This document shows, piece by piece, positions 14,160 to 19,996 of a stretch of 19,996 bases of DNA. Numbering within the stretch: position 1 is the first letter of the stretch; each line of letters starts with the position of its first letter. Position numbers and translations under genes: made by a program. The notes below the pieces were generated by a model. The model was given only the letters and a program-made list of their open reading frames with translations. It ran no database searches and was not told the DNA's origin. Location: assembly GCA_002712945.1 (NCBI GenBank), contig PAVA01000053.1, positions 1 through 19,996 on the forward strand, in the 5' to 3' direction. This DNA comes from Citromicrobium sp. Its GTDB lineage: Bacteria > Pseudomonadota > Alphaproteobacteria > Sphingomonadales > Sphingomonadaceae.

Positions 14160-15623
14160 ATGAAGATTCTTCGCAATATCGGCATCGCGCTTCTCGTCAT
14201 CATCTTGCTGGCCGCCATCGCCATCGCGCTCCTGTTGCGGGGCAGCCGGGCCGAGCTGACCGTGGACGAGGTCTCCGGCACGGACCCGACGCTGGTCGAA
14301 CCCGACAAGGAGTGGTTTCCGACGATCAACGTCGCCGAGCCGATCGGCTGGGCCGAAGGCGAGGTGCCAGAAGCCGCCGAGGGCCTGAAGGTTACGCGCT
14401 TTGCCGAGGGGCTGGATCATCCGCGCATCCTCTACCGCCTGCCCAATGGCGACATCCTCGTCACGCTGACCAACAGCCCGCCGCGCGATGTCGGCGGGAT
14501 CGAGGGCTTCATCATGAAAACGCTGATGGGGCGCGCCGGGGCGGGTGAGCCTTCGCCTGACAAGCTCGTGCTGCTGCGCGACAGCGATGGCGACGGGCAG
14601 GCCGATATCCGCCGGGTTCTGCGCGAGGAGGGCCTCGAGTCGCCCTCTGGCATGGCCTACGGCGACGGCACGCTCTACATCGCCAATCACGATGCGCTGC
14701 TCGCATTCGATTACGAGCTGGGTTCGCCCAAGCTGACCGGCGAGCCGCGCAAGCTTATGGATCTGCCGGGCGGCGGCAACCACTGGATGCGCAACATCAC
14801 CCTCTCGCCCGATGGCGAGCGGCTTTATGTCGCGGTCGGCTCGTCGAGCAATATCGGCGAGAACGGCATGGAGGCCGAGGAAGGCCGCGCGATGATCTGG
14901 GAATACAACCTGGAGGATGGGTCGCGCCGCCCCTACGCAACGGGCCTGCGCAACGCCAACGGGCTTGCGTGGAATCCGCTTTCCGACGAGCTGTGGACCA
15001 CGGTGAACGAGCGCGACATGCTCGGCGGGGATCTGGTGCCCGACTACCTCACCAACGTGCCGATCGGCGCGAATTACGGCTGGCCCTGGGTCTATTACAA
15101 GAACGAGATCGACCGCCGGGTCGAAGAGCCGATGCCCAATTTCCTCACCGAATATGCGCGCTATCCCGAGTTTGCGCTGGGCCCGCATGTGGCCGCGCTC
15201 GGCCTAGTCTTTTCCGAAGAAGGGCATCGGCTGGGCGAGGCATTCTCGCGCGGGGCCTTTGTTGCGCGCCACGGCTCATGGAACCGCAAGCCGCCCTCGG
15301 GCTACGACGTCGTCTTCGTCCGGTTCGACGAACGCGGCAATCCGGTGGGCAAGCCGGTCAAGGTGCTCGGCAGCTTCCTGAACGGCGATGGCGAGACGCG
15401 AGGCCGGCCGACCTGGGTCGAGTGGACCGACCAGGGCGGCCTGCTGGTGAGCGACGATACGGCCGGGATCATCTGGCATGTCGTCGCGCCGGGGGCCGAG
15501 CCCGCGCCGGCGCTCGCGCGGATCGAGGGCGACCGCCTGAAGCCGCAGACCGAGCTGAAGGGCGATCCGCGCGAGGCGTTTACCGACGAATTCGCCCGCG
15601 AATTCAATCCGCTGGGCAACTAG
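14160..15623 (+). CDS. PQQ-dependent sugar dehydrogenase family (sorbosone dehydrogenase-like), membrane-anchored
   Basis: A 487-residue protein with one N-terminal hydrophobic segment (about 5-27), probably an uncleaved anchor, and a periplasmic six-bladed beta-propeller of the soluble glucose/L-sorbosone dehydrogenase family. Visible marks are LDHPRILYRLPNGDILVT (85-102), NHWMRNI (His208), GLRNANGLAWNP (262-273), GANYGWPWVYY (303-313) and FVARHGSWNR (367-376, with His371). A DSDGDGQAD segment (141-149) looks like a calcium-binding loop. The cofactor is probably PQQ, but the substrate is unknown. The ATG at 14160 begins the membrane segment directly; an upstream TTG at 14118 would add 14 residues. 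It converges on the acyl-CoA dehydrogenase with a 12-bp gap and is probably a single transcript. Confidence 0.9.
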   Translation: MKILRNIGIALLVIILLAAIAIALLLRGSRAELTVDEVSGTDPTLVEPDKEWFPTINVAEPIGWAEGEVPEAAEGLKVTRFAEGLDHPRILYRLPNGDILVTLTNSPPRDVGGIEGFIMKTLMGRAGAGEPSPDKLVLLRDSDGDGQADIRRVLREEGLESPSGMAYGDGTLYIANHDALLAFDYELGSPKLTGEPRKLMDLPGGGNHWMRNITLSPDGERLYVAVGSSSNIGENGMEAEEGRAMIWEYNLEDGSRRPYATGLRNANGLAWNPLSDELWTTVNERDMLGGDLVPDYLTNVPIGANYGWPWVYYKNEIDRRVEEPMPNFLTEYARYPEFALGPHVAALGLVFSEEGHRLGEAFSRGAFVARHGSWNRKPPSGYDVVFVRFDERGNPVGKPVKVLGSFLNGDGETRGRPTWVEWTDQGGLLVSDDTAGIIWHVVAPGAEPAPALARIEGDRLKPQTELKGDPREAFTDEFAREFNPLGN

Positions 15624-15635
15624 CGCGCGGCTCGC

Positions 15636-17378
15636 TCACCCGGCCAGAACCTCGCCGTCGAGTTCGTAGAGCAGGTCTGCTCCCGCGGTCGCCGACGCCT
15701 TGAGGCCCAGCGCCTCGGGCACAATGTGGTCGAGGAAATAGCGCGTGGTTACGTGCTTGGCGTGGCTGCGGGTCTTATCGTCGCTATCGGCCAGTGCGCG
15801 GTGCTGCTGGAGCAGGGTCCACCCCGAGACCGCGACCGCACACATGGCGGTGAAGGGCACGCTGCCCGCCAGCCGATCGTCGAGCGAGGCGTCTTCGCGC
15901 ATCCACTTGGCGATCGCGGCGCATTCGCCCGCCAGCGCGGTAAGCTGCGTTTCGTCGCCAGCGTCGCGCGCAATATCGGCGAACAGCGCCTGCAGCACCT
16001 CGCCGTCTTCGAGCCCGAGCTTTCGCGTCACGAGATCGGCGGCCTGAATGCCGTTGGTGCCTTCGTAGATCGGCGCGATCCGCGCATCGCGATAATGCTG
16101 GGCCGCGCCGGTCTCCTCGACATACCCCATGCCGCCATGGACCTGGAGGCCGAGCGAGGCGACCTCGATCCCCGTATCGGTCGCCCAGGCCTTGAGCATG
16201 GGGACGAGCACTTCGGCCCGCGCGCCTGCCGCCGCGTCGCCGATATCGCCCCGGTCGACCTGCCCGGCGGTGTAGTAGAGCAGGCCGCGCATCGCCTCGG
16301 TCAGGCTGCGCATCCGCAGCAGCATGCGGCGCACGTCGGGATGCTCGACGATCGCCACGGGGGTCCGGTCTTCGGCTCCCGCGCGGGCCGACTGCACCCG
16401 CTCCAGCGCGTAGGCGAGCGCCTGCTGGGTCGCACGTTCGGCGATCTGCACGCCCTGCGAGCCGACATTGATCCGCGCGTTGTTCATCATCGTGAACATC
16501 GCCGCCAGGCCCCGGTTCTCTGCGCCGACCAGCTCGCCGATGCATTCCTCGTCGTCGCCATAGGACATGACGCAGGTGGGCGAGGCGTTGATGCCCAGCT
16601 TGTGTTCGATGCTGACGCAGCGCAGATCGTTGCGTTCACCCGGTGTGCCGTCGTCCTTCAGGTGATACTTTGGCACCAGGAACAGCGAGATACCCCGGCT
16701 GCCCTCGGGCGCGCCCGGCAGGCGTGCCAGCACGAGGTGGATGATATTCTCGGCCAGCTCGTGCTCGCCCCAGGTGATGTAGATCTTCTGGCCCTTGATC
16801 CGGTACTTGCCGGCGTGCTCGCCTTCCTCGATTCTTTCAGCGGTGGTTCGCAGTGCGCCCACGTCGCTGCCCGCCTGCGGCTCGGTCAGGTTCATCGTGC
16901 CCGACCATTGCCCGCTGATGAGCTTGGGCAGGTAGCGCGCCTGTTGTTCCTGCGTCCCGTGCGCCTCCAGCGCTTCGATCGCGCCGACCGAGAGCATCGG
17001 CAGCAGGTTGAAGGCGAAGTTTGCGGTGCCGAGATTTTCCAGCACGTTGCAGGCGAGCGTGAAGGGCAGGCCCTGTCCACCATGTTCGGCGCTGCCCGCG
17101 ATCGCGTTCCATCCCTGCTCGACATAGGCCTGGTAGGCCGCCTCGAACCCGTCGGGCAGGCGGACCACGCCGTTCTCCAGCTTTGCACCCTCGAGGTCGC
17201 CCTTGCGGTTCAGGGGCGCCCATTCCCCGGCAGCGAACTGGCCCACGCCCTCGACGATGGCTTCGACCAGATCGGGCTCGGCGGCGGCGAAGGGTTCGCT
17301 CTGCGCCAGTTCGGCAATTCCGGCGTTGGCACGGATGGCGAGCAGCTGCTCCTGCGTGGCGGGCTTGTAAGTGGTCAC
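15636..17378 (-). CDS. Acyl-CoA dehydrogenase, DmdC-like
   Basis: A 580-residue FAD-dependent acyl-CoA dehydrogenase with the extended C-terminus of the 3-methylmercaptopropionyl-CoA dehydrogenase (DmdC) subgroup. FAD- and substrate-binding LTEPQAGSDVG (164-174), IYITWGEHEL (199-208), HKLGINASPTCVMSYG (259-274), QVHGGMGYVEE (412-422) and PIYEGTNGIQAADLV (436-450) with the catalytic-type Glu439 are present. Subgroup assignment by length and motif style is probable; true substrates vary, and many sphingomonads use such enzymes in fatty-acid oxidation. The start is GTG at 17378, with an AAGAGGA-like SD about 13 nt upstream, 50 bp from the divergent Sua5 gene. No other sulfur-assimilation or demethylation genes are nearby. 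Confidence 0.9.
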   Translation of the reverse strand: MTTYKPATQEQLLAIRANAGIAELAQSEPFAAAEPDLVEAIVEGVGQFAAGEWAPLNRKGDLEGAKLENGVVRLPDGFEAAYQAYVEQGWNAIAGSAEHGGQGLPFTLACNVLENLGTANFAFNLLPMLSVGAIEALEAHGTQEQQARYLPKLISGQWSGTMNLTEPQAGSDVGALRTTAERIEEGEHAGKYRIKGQKIYITWGEHELAENIIHLVLARLPGAPEGSRGISLFLVPKYHLKDDGTPGERNDLRCVSIEHKLGINASPTCVMSYGDDEECIGELVGAENRGLAAMFTMMNNARINVGSQGVQIAERATQQALAYALERVQSARAGAEDRTPVAIVEHPDVRRMLLRMRSLTEAMRGLLYYTAGQVDRGDIGDAAAGARAEVLVPMLKAWATDTGIEVASLGLQVHGGMGYVEETGAAQHYRDARIAPIYEGTNGIQAADLVTRKLGLEDGEVLQALFADIARDAGDETQLTALAGECAAIAKWMREDASLDDRLAGSVPFTAMCAVAVSGWTLLQQHRALADSDDKTRSHAKHVTTRYFLDHIVPEALGLKASATAGADLLYELDGEVLAG

Positions 17379-17428
17379 GGGGGGTGCGTCCTCTTGGTTT
17401 TGCTGGCGTCCGGATATAGCGCGCAGGG
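17379..17428. promoter_or_regulatory. Divergent intergenic region
   Basis: 50 bp between the leftward acyl-CoA dehydrogenase and the rightward Sua5 gene. It should hold overlapping promoters. I see a weak TATAGC near 17415 but no convincing -35, so nothing is assigned. Confidence 0.3.
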
Positions 17429-18379
17429 ATGGACCGCAAATCCGTTACGGAAATCCTGTCACCCGACGCGAAAGGAATCGCGCGCGCGGCGAAAATCCTG
17501 CGCGAGGGCGGGCTCGTCGCCGTACCGACTGAGACGGTTTACGGGTTGGCGGCGCGCGCTGACAGCGACGGCGCGGTCGCGCGCATTTATGACGCCAAGG
17601 GGCGGCCCGGCTTCAATCCGCTGATCGTCCATGTCGCGGAGCTCGGAGAGGCAGGTGCGCTGGTCGAGCTCGATCCGCGCGCGCGGGCGCTGGCCGAGCG
17701 GTTCTGGCCCGGTCCGTTGACCTTGGTCTTGCCCCGGCGCGCCGATGCAGCAGTGGCGTCAGCGGTGCATGCAGGCCTGCCGACGCTGGCGGTGCGGTGC
17801 CCGGCGCACCCGGTGACGCGCGCGGTGCTCGCGCAGGTCGGAATGCCGCTGGCTGCGCCCTCGGCCAATGCCAGCGAGACCGTGAGCCCGACCAGCGCCG
17901 AACATGTGCTGGCCACTCTCGACGGGCGGATCGACGCCGTGATCGACGCCGGACCTGCCGAGCAGGGGCTCGAATCGACAATCATTGCCCTTCGTCAGGG
18001 CGGTGGGTGGTCGCTGTTGCGCGAAGGGCCGGTCACGCGCGATACGCTACGCGCAGTATTGGGCGAAGAAGAGGCGGCGTCCGGCGAAATCGAGGCGCCG
18101 GGCCAGCTTGCCCGTCACTATGCGCCGGGAAAGCCGGTGCGGCTGGGAGCCAGCAACGCGCAAGCTGGTGAATTCCTGATCGGTTTCGGCGCGGTTGTGG
18201 GTGACGTCACGCTGTCACCTTCGGGCGACCTGCAGGAAGCCGCGCGCAACCTTTACGCCTGCCTCCACCTGGCAAAAGCCTCGCCGAAGCCGCGCGTCGC
18301 GGTCGCCCCGGTGCCCGAGGATGGCGTGGGCCGTGCGATCAACGATCGCCTGCGCCGTGCCGCCGCGCCCGCCACCTGA
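17429..18379 (+). CDS. L-threonylcarbamoyladenylate synthase (Sua5 type)
   Basis: This enzyme makes threonylcarbamoyl-AMP from threonine, bicarbonate and ATP for t6A37 tRNA modification. The 316-residue protein has the YrdC domain, with GGLVAVPTETVYGLAARAD (27-45), KGRPGFNPLIVH (57-68) and APSANASE (143-150), followed by a Sua5-type C-terminal domain after EAPGQLARHYAPGKP (222-236). The two-domain length distinguishes Sua5 from the shorter TsaC. It starts 50 bp from the divergent acyl-CoA dehydrogenase gene and runs convergently against the small lipoprotein, separated by only 9 bp. It functions in the same broad area as mnmE, mnmG and rsmG but is not linked to them as an operon. Confidence 0.95.
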   Translation: MDRKSVTEILSPDAKGIARAAKILREGGLVAVPTETVYGLAARADSDGAVARIYDAKGRPGFNPLIVHVAELGEAGALVELDPRARALAERFWPGPLTLVLPRRADAAVASAVHAGLPTLAVRCPAHPVTRAVLAQVGMPLAAPSANASETVSPTSAEHVLATLDGRIDAVIDAGPAEQGLESTIIALRQGGGWSLLREGPVTRDTLRAVLGEEEAASGEIEAPGQLARHYAPGKPVRLGASNAQAGEFLIGFGAVVGDVTLSPSGDLQEAARNLYACLHLAKASPKPRVAVAPVPEDGVGRAINDRLRRAAAPAT

Positions 18380-18388
18380 AGAAGCGGA

Positions 18389-18718
18389 TCAGTCGTCTTC
18401 GGGTTCGTAGGGAACGGTCGGCAGGATGCGCTGAATTTCAGCGTAGGTCTCGCGCGCCTTCTCGCACGCCTTGCGGTCGCCGTCCTCGCAGTCTTCCTGC
18501 TGCTCGCGGTAGCGGCGTTCGAGCTTGCCGAGCTGTTCCTCGCGGCGGCGCAGCTCGCGCCCCCGGTTCTCGTCGGCTTCGCTCTGACTGGTGGTCGCGA
18601 GGTCGACTGCCTTGCTGCCCGCCTTGACCGGGAGCGTGGCGACGTACCACGCGGCCTTTGCCACGCATCCCTGAAGGGCGAGGGCGGCGAGCAGGGCGAG
18701 CGGCACGATCGGTTTCAT
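18389..18718 (-). CDS. Small lipoprotein with coiled-coil-like region
   Basis: A 109-residue protein of unknown function. The N-terminus has a short lipoprotein signal sequence, ending in LQGC (lipobox, Cys18), so the protein should be lipidated in the envelope. Residues from about 45 to 90 are strongly charged and helical, with RRREEQLGKLERRYREQ, likely a coiled coil. Two further cysteines occur in the EDCEDGDRKACEKA segment. It lies 39 bp downstream of the GIN-domain gene on the same strand, so the two are likely one operon. The gene is convergent with Sua5. Family not identified. Confidence 0.8.
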   Translation of the reverse strand: MKPIVPLALLAALALQGCVAKAAWYVATLPVKAGSKAVDLATTSQSEADENRGRELRRREEQLGKLERRYREQQEDCEDGDRKACEKARETYAEIQRILPTVPYEPEDD

Positions 18719-18757
18719 GCCGCGAGCTTATGCCCTGCCGCGCCCGTCGGGGAAAGC

Positions 18758-19537
18758 CTATTCGGCTTCCTGTGCGGCGGCCTGCCCCCCGCCCTGCGAG
18801 GATTCGGCCCGCGCCGCCTTGCGGCATTTGACGTCGCCCGAGCCCATCGAACTGACCGAGCACCGCGCATTGCCGATGACTTCGACATCGCCCGAGCCCA
18901 TGATGTTCGCCTCGACTTCGCCGTCCGAAGCAAAGATCGCATCGCCCGAGCCGGCGATCGAGACTTCGGCCTTGCCGACCTGCACCTCGCGCAGGTCGAT
19001 ATCGCCCGAACCGGCAATCGACAGCTCGAGCGTCTGGACACTGCCCGCCCCCGTGAGCGAGCCCGAGCCCGCGACGTTGACCTCCAGCGTATCGGCATCG
19101 ATCCGGCCGACCCGCGATTCGCCCGAGCCGTCGATGGAGACTTCCGCTTCCCCGCCGGTTCCCAGCCGGTCGACCTCGATCTCGCCCGATCCGGCGAGTG
19201 AGAGGCTGGTCGGCGTCGGCATGGTAATGCGGATGGTGGCGATGCCTTTCTGACGCCAGCTGCCTTCGCGCCCGATCTCGAGATCGTCGTCGTCGAGATC
19301 GAAGCGCAGAAGCTCGACCACGTCCGGATCGCCTTCGACATCGATCGTCAGGCTTTCACCCGAGGTGACGATCACCCGATCCGGGCCTGCGAGCGAAATG
19401 CCCGTGGGCGTCGCGCCTTCGTAGTCGAGTTCGGCCAGCGGCACGCCGCTGCTGCTCGAATCGATATTGATTTCGCCATTGCACGCGGCGAGCAGGGTCG
19501 CCGAGGCGGCGATTGCAAAGCCTTTCCAGAACTTCAT
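18758..19537 (-). CDS. GIN-domain (DUF2807) lipoprotein
   Basis: A 259-residue putative auto-transporter-adhesin-like head GIN domain (DUF2807) protein. The lipobox is LLAAC with Cys19, so the protein is probably an envelope lipoprotein. Residues about 112-236 contain seven GSG units (GSGE, GSGE, GSGS, GSGD, GSGD, GSGD, GSGD), separated by 18-21 residues, the pattern of rungs of a beta-helix. The tail (245-259) is Gln/Ala-rich. The ATG at 19537 has GGGGAGA just upstream; the longer frame to 19600 is rejected. No function is established for the family member. The downstream lipoprotein gene is likely co-transcribed, and the upstream region contains the carD terminator. Confidence 0.9.
   Translation of the reverse strand: MKFWKGFAIAASATLLAACNGEINIDSSSSGVPLAELDYEGATPTGISLAGPDRVIVTSGESLTIDVEGDPDVVELLRFDLDDDDLEIGREGSWRQKGIATIRITMPTPTSLSLAGSGEIEVDRLGTGGEAEVSIDGSGESRVGRIDADTLEVNVAGSGSLTGAGSVQTLELSIAGSGDIDLREVQVGKAEVSIAGSGDAIFASDGEVEANIMGSGDVEVIGNARCSVSSMGSGDVKCRKAARAESSQGGGQAAAQEAE
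18833..19200 (-). repeat. Seven tandem-like degenerate repeats in the GIN domain
   Basis: Near-copies of TCGCCCGAGCC recur at about 18834, 18888, 18942, 19002, 19060, 19120 and 19183, spaced 54-63 bp. They correspond to the GSGD/GSGE units on the coding strand. The best pair is 18941-18960 and 19001-19020 (18 of 20 identical). This is intragenic and coding, not a mobile repeat. Confidence 0.75.
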
Positions 19538-19603
19538 GTCGGTCTCCCCGTATGAGTGTGTTAGCAGCCTAATACGGGAGGTCGACCGCGGCAACCCCAA
19601 CGC

Positions 19604-19634
19604 AAAAGGGCCGCCCCCTGCAGGAGCGGCCCTT
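19604..19634 (-). terminator. Intrinsic terminator of carD
   Basis: On the minus strand, AAGGGCCGC and GCGGCCCTT form a perfect 9-bp stem (19634-19626 and 19614-19606) around an 11-nt loop, followed by TTTTGCGTT. The T-run is in the carD reading direction, 27 bp after its stop. The loop contains the palindrome CCTGCAGG. Confidence 0.9.
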
Positions 19635-19660
19635 GTCGAGTTGCCAGTGCCTTTCGTCGA

Positions 19661-19996
19661 TCAGGCGTCTTCGGCGTTCTCGTAATATTGCGGCGCATGC
19701 TCGCGCAGGACGGAGAGAATCTTCTCCAGCGCGGCGGGCTCGTCGGTTTCTTCCATCGCCGCCAGTTCGCGGGCGAGGCGGCTGGAGGCTGCCTCGAAGA
19801 TCTGCCGTTCCGAATAGCTCTGTTCGGGCTGGTCGTCGGGGCGGAACAGGTCGCGGGTGACCTCGGCAATCGATACGAGATCGCCCGAATTGATCTTCGC
19901 TTCGTATTCCTGTGCCCGGCGGCTCCACATGGTCCGCTTGACCTTGGGCTTGCCCTTGAGCGTCTCCATCGCCTCCTTGAGAGTCTTGTTGCTGGA
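19661..19996 (-). CDS. cdnL: CarD-family transcriptional regulator (CdnL), C-terminal part
   Basis: The gene runs in from the right edge; 111 residues and the stop are present and the start lies outside the window. CarD/CdnL proteins bind the RNA polymerase beta subunit through an N-terminal Tudor-like domain and stabilise open complexes, in alphaproteobacteria notably at rRNA and biosynthetic promoters. The seen C-terminal part reads TLKEAMETLKGKPKVKRTMW, then SRRAQEYEAKINSGDLVSIA, then EVTRDLFR, the characteristic DNA-binding region of CdnL, and ends in helical residues. The internal ATG at 19969 is not the start, because the frame is open and conserved upstream of it to the window edge. 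An intrinsic terminator follows. Confidence 0.95.
   Translation of the reverse strand, partial: SSNKTLKEAMETLKGKPKVKRTMWSRRAQEYEAKINSGDLVSIAEVTRDLFRPDDQPEQSYSERQIFEAASSRLARELAAMEETDEPAALEKILSVLREHAPQYYENAEDA

Noticed and set aside
13629..15188. 519-residue minus-strand open frame
   Set aside because: Spans the fRMsr gene in another frame and the opposite strand of the sugar dehydrogenase; no domain recognised.
15726..17624. 632-residue plus-strand open frame
   Set aside because: Antisense shadow of the acyl-CoA dehydrogenase, also overlapping the Sua5 start.
1..19996. tRNA, rRNA, CRISPR arrays, insertion sequences or prophage genes
   Set aside because: No cloverleaf-type genes, spaced direct repeats, transposase motifs or terminal inverted repeats were seen by eye.

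Overview
This GC-rich window looks like the replication-origin neighbourhood of an alphaproteobacterial chromosome. It is most likely from the Sphingomonadales (Erythrobacter-like), an assignment inferred from protein style and gene order, since there is no rRNA gene to confirm it. On the left, aroE (partial), maf and a PPDK-regulatory (DUF299) gene run leftward. To the right of a 315-bp intergenic region, hemE, hemJ, rho and then the mnmE-mnmG-rsmG-parA-parB cluster run rightward. The arrangement 'DUF299/RP001 gene - oriC - hemE' is the conserved origin synteny described for Caulobacter and Rickettsia. The gap itself (1832-2146) carries several DnaA-box-like 9-mers and a conspicuous AT-rich tract beside hemE, so it is the best oriC candidate.

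Four parS-like 16-mers lie 6.3-8.8 kb to the right of that gap. One is a perfect palindrome between mnmE and mnmG (8264), one is inside mnmG (9883), and two are inside rsmG (10368, and the perfect palindrome 10733). They sit immediately upstream of parA-parB. With ParA, ParB and the origin together, the left 12.6 kb is a complete origin-segregation module. MnmE/MnmG (tRNA wobble uridine modification) and RsmG (16S rRNA methylation) share its operon-like cluster through ATGA overlaps.

Between rho and mnmE there is a small membrane protein after rho, a leftward SnoaL-like/dienelactone-hydrolase pair, and a small DUF6489-like gene that overlaps the start of mnmE. Downstream of parB (12.6-20 kb) orientation becomes mixed and the genes are housekeeping or envelope genes: a secreted glycine-zipper protein, free methionine-R-sulfoxide reductase, a membrane-anchored PQQ-type sugar (sorbosone) dehydrogenase, a DmdC-like acyl-CoA dehydrogenase, a Sua5/TsaC threonylcarbamoyl-AMP synthase, a small lipoprotein, a GIN-domain (DUF2807) lipoprotein and the 3' part of carD/cdnL with a clear intrinsic terminator.

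Start codons are notable. The maf and mnmE reading frames have no ATG, GTG or TTG near the conserved N-terminus, so CTG starts are proposed. The PPDK regulator appears to use TTG and the acyl-CoA dehydrogenase GTG. I see no tRNA, rRNA, CRISPR array, insertion sequence or prophage gene. The most interesting elements are the origin candidate and the parS set, including the way two parS sites encode the same peptide (VPRET) in two unrelated proteins.
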